Source: an uncultured Gammaproteobacteria bacterium (GTDB taxonomy: Bacteria; Pseudomonadota; Gammaproteobacteria; Steroidobacterales; JABDMI01). Taken from it: a stretch of 13,129 bases of DNA. Positions 1 to 6,514 of this stretch are shown here, piece by piece; the first letter of the stretch is position 1; each line of letters begins with the position of its first letter. The position numbers and the translations under genes are program-made. The stretch covers positions 1-13,129 of the forward strand of contig CALHVH010000157.1 in the NCBI GenBank assembly GCA_938039225.1, written 5' to 3'. A model generated the notes under the pieces. That model searched no databases. It was not told the origin of the DNA and saw only the letters and a program-made list of their open reading frames with translations.

Positions 1-234
1 CCCATAACATCGGATTTTGAAGGTGCAGCCGAATTATTTCCTGCGGCCAGTTATCAATACGTTTTATATGGCATGGGTTTTAAGCCGGATTTCAGCGTGC
101 ATGCTCATCTTTATCAAGACAAAGAAAAAGCATCGCGTATAATTCAACAAAACCAACAACTCACACAACAAATGTTACAAACTCTTCCGCCACATCGTGA
201 ATATATAGAAAAGTGGTTGGCCTCAAATCAATAA
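1..234 (+). CDS. Tryptophan halogenase-like flavoprotein, 3' end only
   Basis: The frame is open from base 1 to a TAA at 232-234 and gives the last 77 residues of a protein that starts before the window. The segment PAASYQYVLYGMGF followed by a charged, Gln-rich helical tail matches the C-terminus of the flavin-dependent tryptophan halogenase family (PrnA-like, PF04820). The FAD-binding GxGxxG and WxWxIP motifs of that family would lie upstream and cannot be checked. Members of this family found next to SapC and TonB-dependent receptor genes in marine and polysaccharide-degrading bacteria are common, but their true substrate is mostly unknown, so free tryptophan should not be assumed. The SapC-like gene follows after about a dozen bases, so the two are probably co-transcribed. 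The family call rests on a short tail, hence moderate confidence. Confidence 0.72.
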   Translation, partial: PITSDFEGAAELFPAASYQYVLYGMGFKPDFSVHAHLYQDKEKASRIIQQNQQLTQQMLQTLPPHREYIEKWLASNQ

Positions 235-246
235 AAAGTGAACAGA

Positions 247-1005
247 ATGACTCAATTAGTTGAATTAAATCAAGAAAAACATGCAAACCTTAAAGTTAAA
301 AAGAACAGTGCTTTATATGTTGCAAAAGAGCAGCATGCCATTAATTTACGTGTTGTTGAGCTCAGTAAGGCATCGTGTAATTTTCCATTATTTTTTACAC
401 GTGTGGATGAAACAGGCGATTTGGCCTTATCGGCGATGACTAGTTTTGAGCCAGGAACAAATTTATTTGTTCAAAAGGGGCAATGGTTATCAACTTATTT
501 TCCTTCCACTATGCAGACTTTTCCCTTATTTTTAATGCAAAAAGAAAGCGACGAAAAAAACTATACCATTGGAATTGAAGAGTCGAATCCAGCTTTTTCT
601 GAAACCGAAGGCGAAGCACTTTTTGATGATAAAGGAACAGCATCTATATACCTCTCACAAATGAAGGCCATTCTTGAAGCAAATATTTCGGATATCGTGC
701 AGAGTTTTCAGTTTTTAAATACCATTAATGAATATAACTTATTGAAGGCATTAGATTTAAAAGTGCATTATGTTGATGGAAAAATTAATGTGCTTAAGGG
801 TTTGTATACAATTGATGAAGACAAGCTCAGAGATTTGCCAAAAGACGATTTTCTAAAACTGAACGAAAAAGGTTATCTACCCCCAATCTATTCTATGTTA
901 ACGTCTTTGTATCAACTTAATGCTTTGATAAGAATGCATAATAATGTTGAACATTCTTTAAAAATTTCGCAGGTTAAAATGGAAGTGGCAAAAGATAGTA
1001 ATTGA
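247..1005 (+). CDS. SapC-family protein
   Basis: This 252-residue protein resembles the SapC family (PF07277), named after a Campylobacter S-layer-associated protein. Recognisable family features are the opening MTQLVELNQEKH, the FPLFFTR strand and ALSAMTSFEPGTNLFV in the first 80 residues, and a C-terminal region containing LPPIYSMLTSLYQLNALIRMHN. There is no signal peptide or membrane segment, so the protein is predicted cytoplasmic and an S-layer role is unlikely here. I chose ATG at 247 because the family usually begins at this MTQL-like position; an in-frame GTG at 238 would add three residues. Neither start has a clear Shine-Dalgarno sequence, and translation may be coupled to the halogenase-like gene ending at 234. 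SapC genes recur beside halogenase-like genes and TonB receptors in sugar-uptake loci; the molecular function is unknown. Confidence 0.85.
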   Translation: MTQLVELNQEKHANLKVKKNSALYVAKEQHAINLRVVELSKASCNFPLFFTRVDETGDLALSAMTSFEPGTNLFVQKGQWLSTYFPSTMQTFPLFLMQKESDEKNYTIGIEESNPAFSETEGEALFDDKGTASIYLSQMKAILEANISDIVQSFQFLNTINEYNLLKALDLKVHYVDGKINVLKGLYTIDEDKLRDLPKDDFLKLNEKGYLPPIYSMLTSLYQLNALIRMHNNVEHSLKISQVKMEVAKDSN

Positions 1006-1025
1006 TTTTTATTTTTCAGTGAATT

Positions 1026-1055
1026 AAAAAAACCGGCTAATAAGCCGGTTTTTTT
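1026..1055. terminator. Bidirectional intrinsic terminator between convergent units
   Basis: A perfect inverted repeat has GC-rich arms CCGGCT (1033-1038) and AGCCGG (1043-1048) around the loop AATA. It is flanked by seven A on the left and seven T on the right, so the structure is a terminator read from either strand. It lies 20 bases after the SapC-like stop and about 20 bases after the transaldolase stop on the other strand, so it can end both transcripts. Confidence 0.9.
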
Positions 1056-1074
1056 GTTAATTAAATAAAGAGAC

Positions 1075-2028
1075 TTAAGTCTGTTTAAGGTATTCTTCTA
1101 ATTTTAAGGTATCAGTAACGAATCCCCGAATACCTTCCGCAAGCTTTTCTGTTGCCATAGCATCTTGTGACATTCCAAATCTAAACTCGGCTTCAGTTAA
1201 CTTAGTATTTACCGGTTCGGTTCCCTCACTATTGGGATTTAGCTGTCGTTGTAATTGTTCGTTGTCGTTTGCTAAAGCTTCTAGTAGTTGAGGGCTTATT
1301 GTTAGTCTATCGCAACCAGCTAGAGCTTCAATTTCACCAGTATTTCTAAAGCTAGCGCCCATAACTACGGTTTTATAATTATGTTTTTTATAGTAATTGT
1401 AAATTCTGGTGACTGATTGAACGCCTGGATCTTCAAATGCAGGATAAGCGTCTCTTCCAGTAGATTTTTTATACCAATCAAGTATTCGACCTACAAAAGG
1501 TGAGATTAAAAACACTCCTGCATCAGCACAAGCTACAGCTTGTTTAAAACTGAATAACAGGGTTAAATTGCAGTTAATGTCTTCGCGTTCTAAGACTTCA
1601 GCAGCTCTTATGCCTTCCCAAGTTGAGGCTAATTTAATAAGTATACGATCACGTTCAAAACCATTCTGTTGGTAAAGCTCGATCAGTTGCCTGGCTTTAG
1701 CTATAGATGCATCCGTGTCAAAGGATAAGCGAGCATCAACTTCGGTAGAGATGCGTCCAGGCACAATAGTTAAAATTTCGCTACCGATTGAAACGGCAAG
1801 TTTATCTAAAGTTGCGGACATTTGTGATTGCGAACTTGCCTTGATTGAATCACCAAAAGACTTTGCGTCGTTTACGAGTTCAGCGTATTGAGGCATCTGC
1901 GCTGCTTTGAAGACTAAAGACGGATTAGTTGTTGCATCCACAGGACGATATTTTTTTATCGCTTCAATATCGCCAGTGTCAGCCACGACATCGGTGAAGG
2001 ATTTTAGTTGTTCTAGTTTAGATGGCAT
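1075..2028 (-). CDS. tal: Transaldolase (TalB type)
   Basis: A 317-residue transaldolase that transfers a dihydroxyacetone unit between sedoheptulose-7-phosphate and glyceraldehyde-3-phosphate in the cytoplasmic non-oxidative pentose phosphate pathway. The length equals E. coli TalB and the numbering is collinear. The Schiff-base lysine is K132 (LIKLAST), with D17, N35 in DATTNPS, E96, N154, T156 and S176 (ISPFVGR) all in the expected places, so the enzyme should be active. The start gives the usual N-terminus MPSKLEQLKSFT; a weak GAGAA lies just upstream. It is last in the minus-strand series, 30 bases after the SCO1 fusion gene, and ends at the bidirectional terminator. Its place in a xylose cluster is logical, since xylulose-5-phosphate enters this pathway. 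Two lipoprotein genes unrelated to sugar metabolism separate it from xylA. Confidence 0.97.
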   Translation of the reverse strand: MPSKLEQLKSFTDVVADTGDIEAIKKYRPVDATTNPSLVFKAAQMPQYAELVNDAKSFGDSIKASSQSQMSATLDKLAVSIGSEILTIVPGRISTEVDARLSFDTDASIAKARQLIELYQQNGFERDRILIKLASTWEGIRAAEVLEREDINCNLTLLFSFKQAVACADAGVFLISPFVGRILDWYKKSTGRDAYPAFEDPGVQSVTRIYNYYKKHNYKTVVMGASFRNTGEIEALAGCDRLTISPQLLEALANDNEQLQRQLNPNSEGTEPVNTKLTEAEFRFGMSQDAMATEKLAEGIRGFVTDTLKLEEYLKQT

Positions 2029-2058
2029 AGGGTTCTCGTTAATGTGAGTAGGTAATAG

Positions 2059-4575
2059 TTATTTCGATTCGGTTAGATTGAGTGTTTGATTAATTTCTAT
2101 GTTTTTAGAATACGTTTGTGTATTGCCTGATGGCCAGTTCACTTCAATCTTGTTAATTTTTTTATTGTCGCCTAATCCAAAATATAATGGGTAAAAACTT
2201 TGGGCTAGATAGCCGGATTTCCCATCCTGTATTTTGGTGTAGATATCATTTCCTGCAAAAACTTTTACGGTGGCTCCAATACCACTCTTATTTGATTGAG
2301 TGCCTTCAAGATTGATTTTTATGTAATTGATGTTTTTCTTATCACTTAAATCACTAATTAAGACCATCGGAGCATGATTAAACTCCAAGGTAACGATGTC
2401 TTGGTCGCCATCTTGATCAAGGTCAAAAATTACAGAAGATCTAGAACCTAATGCGCCCCAAATAACTCGGCGTCCAGTTTCATCTTTGCATAATAAATGG
2501 CTCTTGTTTTCTCCGCTACAATCTAAATCAAAACTAGGGGCAGCACTTAATCCATTTTTTCTTGGTTCTACACCAAGTATGTATTCGCTATCTACAAAGT
2601 TAAGTCCCTGATTATTTAGCAGTAGGGAATTGGGTGCGTAGCGGAAGGGGTAGTTCATGCCGGCAGTAATAAATACATCTTCAAAACCGTCAGCATTGAC
2701 ATCACCTGTACCTAAGCCCCATGGCCAGTAAGTTTCAGCATTTATTTGATCGGAAATTTCAGTGAATTGGCCATTAGATTCATTTCGATAAAAGGCATTC
2801 CCAAATAGGCTATTTCCGTCGCTTTGTAGAAAGGATTCTGTATAGCTAATGTCAGATTTACGTTTTTCATCAGCACCAAATACATCTTTGCTCATATCAG
2901 AGTGCATATCGGTAATGAATATGTCCATATCGCCATCATTGTCAAAGTCAAAAGTTTTTGATCCCATCGCGCCCCATGGAGTTTTTGGAAACACGTCTCG
3001 ACTTTTACGCACAAAGCTTTGGCCTTGTTGATTTTCATAATACTCATCATTGCCTTGCATATTATGAATATATAAATCCGGCCAACCGTCATTATTGCCA
3101 TCGATAACATTAGCTTCGCCAGTCCAACTGGTGTCCACAAGATTGACCTTTTTGCTCACATCTTGAAAAGTATTGTTACCCATGTTTTTAAACAAAACAC
3201 TGGTTTCAGTGCGTTCGGCTTTTAGATGACCTGCGAATGCATCATTGAAACCAATGTGAAAATTGTAATCAGTGGTTTTTTGACCTTGTTGCGTATACAG
3301 GGATACTTTCTGAGTATTTTCTTCGGTATAAACACCTACATTAGAAACAAATAAGTCCAGTAAGCCATCGCGATCATAATCAAAAAAAACCGAGCCAGAA
3401 GAATGCGCTTTAACTCCAGTATTAGATTTGTTGGTGATGTTTTTGAAATGTCCTTTTCCATCATTTTCAAATAATTGGTTGCCTATACGAACACTGGTGG
3501 TATACAGGTCCTGATCGCCATCATTATCAATATCCGCAAAAGAAGCGCCAACGCCAATTCGATCATCTACGAACAATCCAGATTTCTTTGTGATATTTTC
3601 AAATTGACCATTGCCAAGATTTCGCCAAAGTTCATTGCTGCCAACTTGGGTTGAAAAATAAATATCCAGTAATCCGTCAGAATCAACATCGGCAATTGCT
3701 ACCGCATTTCCATGATCATAATGGACGGCCTTATAAGCAATACCCGCATCATCCACGATCTTATGTTTGAAAGTGATTCCGCTTTCACTAATCGTATCCT
3801 TAAAAGTAAAGTCGTTAAATATTTCGCTATTTTTAGCAGAAGCTATTTGCTGTTCTTGTCGTTGCTTTACCCAACTAGAGTTAATGACAGTAGAGGGATA
3901 AGCCATACGTTCATTTACTACGCTGGCAAGATCACGTTTCAAGTTAGAGTAACCCTTTTCATTTAAACTATCGTAATAACCTCTGATTCGTCCTTCCCAA
4001 TCTACCAGTACAAACTGAGCGCTATGTAAAATTGGCATTTTCGTATTTTGGGCATCTTCCGTAACTGGAAGCTTGAAGCCATTTTTGCTCAAATCCCATA
4101 ACTCATCACGCGTGCCAGTAAGAAACTGCCATTGAGATGTTTCTAAGCTCTTTGAATTAATGTATTCGGATAATGCTTGAGGAGTGTCGGTTTCAGGATC
4201 AACACTGAAACTGACAAGTCGCATATCATCCCAACGATTAGACCGTTTCAGGCTGTTTTGCAGTTCGAGCATTTTGGCAGTTTGCAATGGGCATATACCT
4301 TGACATTGAGTAAATATAAAATTAGCTACCCATACTCGGCCATATAAGTCAGAGTTGTCTATGGATTCATTTCTTTGATTGGTTAATTCGAACTTTGGAA
4401 CAGAGTTAAGTATTCTTACTGCATCTTTATTTCTTGTGGGTTTTTTAATTGTAGCAATAGCCGTTGCTTTTGTAGGTGTGTCGGCTAATCTTTTATTCTC
4501 TGTAGACGTCTTGTTACATGCAACAAGCACTAGAATACTCAGACTGCTAAGTAGAAATTTATTAAAAGTATGCAT
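2059..4575 (-). CDS. SCO1-like domain fused to FG-GAP/VCBS propeller and ASPIC/UnbV domain, lipoprotein
   Basis: An 838-residue fusion. Residues 1-20 are a lipoprotein signal with lipobox LVAC (Cys20), so the protein is probably anchored in the envelope. Residues about 55-225 form a SCO1/SenC thioredoxin-fold domain with the copper-binding CQGICP motif (C91, C95) and the distal histidine H184 in LHSAQFVLVD; all three copper ligands are present. Residues about 255-740 carry seven Asp-rich loops of the FG-GAP/VCBS type, near 297, 349, 399, 492, 543, 625 and 718 (for example DIDNDGDQD), consistent with a seven-bladed calcium-binding beta-propeller. Residues about 750-832 look like the ASPIC/UnbV domain (GIGATVKV, VNWPSG). 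SCO proteins normally deliver copper to the CuA site of cytochrome oxidase subunit II and are about 200 residues long. It starts 30 bases after the COX2-like lipoprotein gene, a likely partner. No Shine-Dalgarno is obvious. The function of the fusion is unknown. Confidence 0.88.
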   Translation of the reverse strand: MHTFNKFLLSSLSILVLVACNKTSTENKRLADTPTKATAIATIKKPTRNKDAVRILNSVPKFELTNQRNESIDNSDLYGRVWVANFIFTQCQGICPLQTAKMLELQNSLKRSNRWDDMRLVSFSVDPETDTPQALSEYINSKSLETSQWQFLTGTRDELWDLSKNGFKLPVTEDAQNTKMPILHSAQFVLVDWEGRIRGYYDSLNEKGYSNLKRDLASVVNERMAYPSTVINSSWVKQRQEQQIASAKNSEIFNDFTFKDTISESGITFKHKIVDDAGIAYKAVHYDHGNAVAIADVDSDGLLDIYFSTQVGSNELWRNLGNGQFENITKKSGLFVDDRIGVGASFADIDNDGDQDLYTTSVRIGNQLFENDGKGHFKNITNKSNTGVKAHSSGSVFFDYDRDGLLDLFVSNVGVYTEENTQKVSLYTQQGQKTTDYNFHIGFNDAFAGHLKAERTETSVLFKNMGNNTFQDVSKKVNLVDTSWTGEANVIDGNNDGWPDLYIHNMQGNDEYYENQQGQSFVRKSRDVFPKTPWGAMGSKTFDFDNDGDMDIFITDMHSDMSKDVFGADEKRKSDISYTESFLQSDGNSLFGNAFYRNESNGQFTEISDQINAETYWPWGLGTGDVNADGFEDVFITAGMNYPFRYAPNSLLLNNQGLNFVDSEYILGVEPRKNGLSAAPSFDLDCSGENKSHLLCKDETGRRVIWGALGSRSSVIFDLDQDGDQDIVTLEFNHAPMVLISDLSDKKNINYIKINLEGTQSNKSGIGATVKVFAGNDIYTKIQDGKSGYLAQSFYPLYFGLGDNKKINKIEVNWPSGNTQTYSKNIEINQTLNLTESK

Positions 4576-4605
4576 AGTTGTTCATTTGTTTGCTAATTAA
4601 TATAT

Positions 4606-5061
4606 TTAGTTTGACCAGCTGTAAAAACCATGGTCTTGGTTTTTGACAAAGGCTTTGCCGATTAAGGTTTCGTGGGCGTAACCACAAAACTGATCACCGA
4701 GAACTTTCAGGGTTTGTTCGCTACCAGTTTTAAATTGCAATTCAAAATCTAAGTCTGGTACAGCAATTTCTTTTAAACCGATATCAGGCAAGGCAAAAGT
4801 ATAAACGTAGTCTAGGCTTTTTAGTTGTAATCTAATATTGGCATTATCTGGTAAGTACAAATCTTGAATAGACGATTCATCATCTTTAGTTCCAAGTATG
4901 CCATCAGCGCCAGGGTATCGATAATGCCAATTAAAATTGTGTCCAGTGACTTCAATTATTATTGATTCTAGGCGAGTTTGTTTAGTCTTAGGCGTACAGC
5001 TTAAACAAAAGCATATGCCTATCAATAGTAGGAATAATGAACATTTTCGGCTTAAGGGCAT
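4606..5061 (-). CDS. COX2-like cupredoxin lipoprotein with degenerate CuA site
   Basis: A 151-residue lipoprotein resembling only the soluble cupredoxin domain of cytochrome c oxidase subunit II. A hydrophobic signal ends in lipobox CLSC (Cys22). There are no transmembrane hairpins, so it is not a normal oxidase subunit. COX2 landmarks are GHNFNWHYRYPGADGILG (40-57), SLDYVYTFALPDIGLK (82-97) and GDQFCGYAHETLIGKAFV (122-139). Aligned by eye, the CuA ligands are largely lost: the first His is Y87, the first Cys is G122, the Glu is Q124 and the Met is L133, while C126 and H130 remain. It could bind one copper, or none. I chose ATG 5061, which starts a proper signal peptide; an in-frame TTG lies two codons upstream. 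The adjacent SCO1 fusion suggests a joint copper or redox role. The 5' side is separated from xylA by a strong hairpin, so it may have its own promoter. Confidence 0.8.
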   Translation of the reverse strand: MPLSRKCSLFLLLIGICFCLSCTPKTKQTRLESIIIEVTGHNFNWHYRYPGADGILGTKDDESSIQDLYLPDNANIRLQLKSLDYVYTFALPDIGLKEIAVPDLDFELQFKTGSEQTLKVLGDQFCGYAHETLIGKAFVKNQDHGFYSWSN

Positions 5062-5066
5062 AAGCA

Positions 5067-5072
5067 ATTATA
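5067..5072 (-). promoter_or_regulatory. Possible -10 box giving a leaderless COX2-like transcript
   Basis: Read on the minus strand, a perfect TATAAT lies only five bases before the ATG of the COX2-like gene at 5061, and no Shine-Dalgarno sequence is present. Transcription from this box would begin at or next to the ATG, giving a leaderless mRNA. No convincing -35 box sits 16-18 bases upstream, so this is a weak call that could be chance in AT-rich DNA. Confidence 0.3.
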
Positions 5073-5098
5073 GACTGTTTTCTTTAAGCTAGAAAATG

Positions 5099-5132
5099 TC
5101 CATGTAATTGTCTTTAGAGACAATTACATGGA
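5099..5132 (-). terminator. Long perfect hairpin after xylA, probable terminator
   Basis: Two perfectly complementary 15-base arms (5099-5113 and 5118-5132) enclose the four-base loop TTAG. The stem is AT-rich with CCATG/CATGG at its base. On the minus strand it lies about 20 bases after the xylA stop and is followed by the short T run CATTTTC, so it fits an attenuating terminator or an RNA-stabilising 3' stem between xylA and the downstream lipoprotein genes. The T run is weaker than that of the hairpin at 1026-1055. Confidence 0.65.
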
Positions 5133-5150
5133 GTTTTGGGCATGTGTTTT

Positions 5151-6494
5151 TTAAATAGAAAAAATATAGTCGTTAATTAAGTTTTCAACATATTCTTGTC
5201 GACCACTTTCTAGAACTGGTTCGCCGTGCTTGTGCGCATGTTCACGTAGATTGTTTAAACTGAGTTTACCTTCTCTAAACTCTTTACCTTCACCAGAATT
5301 AAAACTGCGATAACGTTGATCTTTGATCATGGCAAGCTTTCCTTCCTTCACTATTTTTTCAGCGATAAGCAGACCGCGAGCATAGGTATCCATGCCGCCA
5401 ATATGCGCAATGAAAAAATCTTGCATATTGGTAGATTCTCTACGTAACTTAGCATCAAAGTTTAGCCCACCTGATGTAAATCCACCATCATCTAGAATTA
5501 AGCTCATGGCTAAAGCGCAATCATAGATATTTGTTGGAAATTGGTCTGTGTCCCAACCATTTTGTGGATTGCCACGATTAGCATCAATAGAACCAAGCAT
5601 GCCAGCATCAATGCACATCTGAACATCATGTGCTGGGTCATGACCCGATAAGGTGGTGTGATTTGCTTCAAGATTTATTTTGAAATCTTTATCCAAACCA
5701 TAATGGCGTAGAAAGCCTATTACCGTCTGCGCATCAGAATCGTATTGGTGATACATAGGTTCCATTGGTTTGGGTTCGATGAGATAAGGGCCTTTAAACC
5801 CAATCGATCGACCATAATCTCTGGCCATAGTTAAAAATCTTGCAAAATTATCTAACTCAGTTTTAGTGCTTGTATTTTGTAGACAGGCATAACCCTCACG
5901 TCCGCCCCAAAATACATAATTTTCGCCACCTAATTCTACGGTTGCATCAAGAGCGGCTTTTACCTGAGCACCTGCATGTGCAACAACATTGAAATCAGGG
6001 TTTGTTGCGGCTCCATTCATATAACGAGTATGAGAGAAAGTATTTGCCGTACCCCAAAGTAATTTAACCCCAGATTCCTTTTGTTTTTCTTTTGCTAAGG
6101 CTACGATATGCTGAAGATTCTTTTCAGACTCACTCACACTGTCGCCCTCGGGTGCTAAATCTCTGTCATGAAAACAATAGTAAGGCACCGTTAATTTTGA
6201 GAAAAATTCGAAAGCCGCATCTAATCGATCTTTTGCCGCTTGCATAGGATTGCTATCACTATCCCAAGCATGAATTCTAGTGCCAGGACCAAATGGATCC
6301 GCGCCCGTCCCACAAAAGGTATGCCAGTAACACACAGCAAAGCGTAAGTGTTCTTGCATAGTTTTTCCTGCAACCACACGAGTGGCGTCATAAGCTTTAA
6401 ATGCTAAGGGATTGTCGGAGCCCTTTCCTTCAAATGGTATTTGCGCTATGCCTGGGAAGTATTCTTTCCTACCAATAGTAATGTTTTGACTCAT
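5151..6494 (-). CDS. xylA: Xylose isomerase
   Basis: A 447-residue enzyme of the longer (class II, E. coli-like) xylose isomerase type that converts D-xylose to D-xylulose in the cytoplasm using two divalent metals. Catalytic and metal residues are visible in order: H109 and D112 in CFHDRD, the signature VFWGGREGY (194-202), E240 in IEPKP, E276 and H279 in LEANHT, D304 in SIDANRG, D315 and D317 in GWDTDQFP, and D347 in NFDAK. Nothing essential is missing. The ATG at 6494 is supported by AAGGA seven bases upstream, the best ribosome binding site in the cluster. It follows xylB by 20 bases and is probably part of the xylanase-galM-xylB-xylA transcript; a strong hairpin follows the stop. Confidence 0.98.
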   Translation of the reverse strand: MSQNITIGRKEYFPGIAQIPFEGKGSDNPLAFKAYDATRVVAGKTMQEHLRFAVCYWHTFCGTGADPFGPGTRIHAWDSDSNPMQAAKDRLDAAFEFFSKLTVPYYCFHDRDLAPEGDSVSESEKNLQHIVALAKEKQKESGVKLLWGTANTFSHTRYMNGAATNPDFNVVAHAGAQVKAALDATVELGGENYVFWGGREGYACLQNTSTKTELDNFARFLTMARDYGRSIGFKGPYLIEPKPMEPMYHQYDSDAQTVIGFLRHYGLDKDFKINLEANHTTLSGHDPAHDVQMCIDAGMLGSIDANRGNPQNGWDTDQFPTNIYDCALAMSLILDDGGFTSGGLNFDAKLRRESTNMQDFFIAHIGGMDTYARGLLIAEKIVKEGKLAMIKDQRYRSFNSGEGKEFREGKLSLNNLREHAHKHGEPVLESGRQEYVENLINDYIFSI

Positions 6495-6514
6495 GAGTGT
6501 TTCCTTGATAAAAA

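Noticed and set aside
238..246. GTG at 238 as the SapC start
   Set aside because: It would add only three residues not typical of the family, and no ribosome binding site favours it; ATG 247 gives the usual N-terminus.
2849..3140. Short open frames on both strands within the FG-GAP region
   Set aside because: They lie in the Asp-rich repeat part of the fusion gene, where repeated GAT/GAC codons suppress stops in other frames; no independent gene evidence.
4379..4600. 73-codon plus-strand hydrophobic open frame
   Set aside because: It lies antisense to the signal peptide and N-terminus of the SCO1 fusion; its hydrophobic look comes from the complementary strand and there is no ribosome binding site.
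4891..4935. GADGILGTKDDE segment in the COX2-like protein as a calcium-binding thrombospondin-type repeat
   Set aside because: A similar Gly/Asp-rich insertion after the FRYPG-like strand occurs in COX2-family proteins, so it is best seen as part of the COX2-like fold and not as an added repeat.
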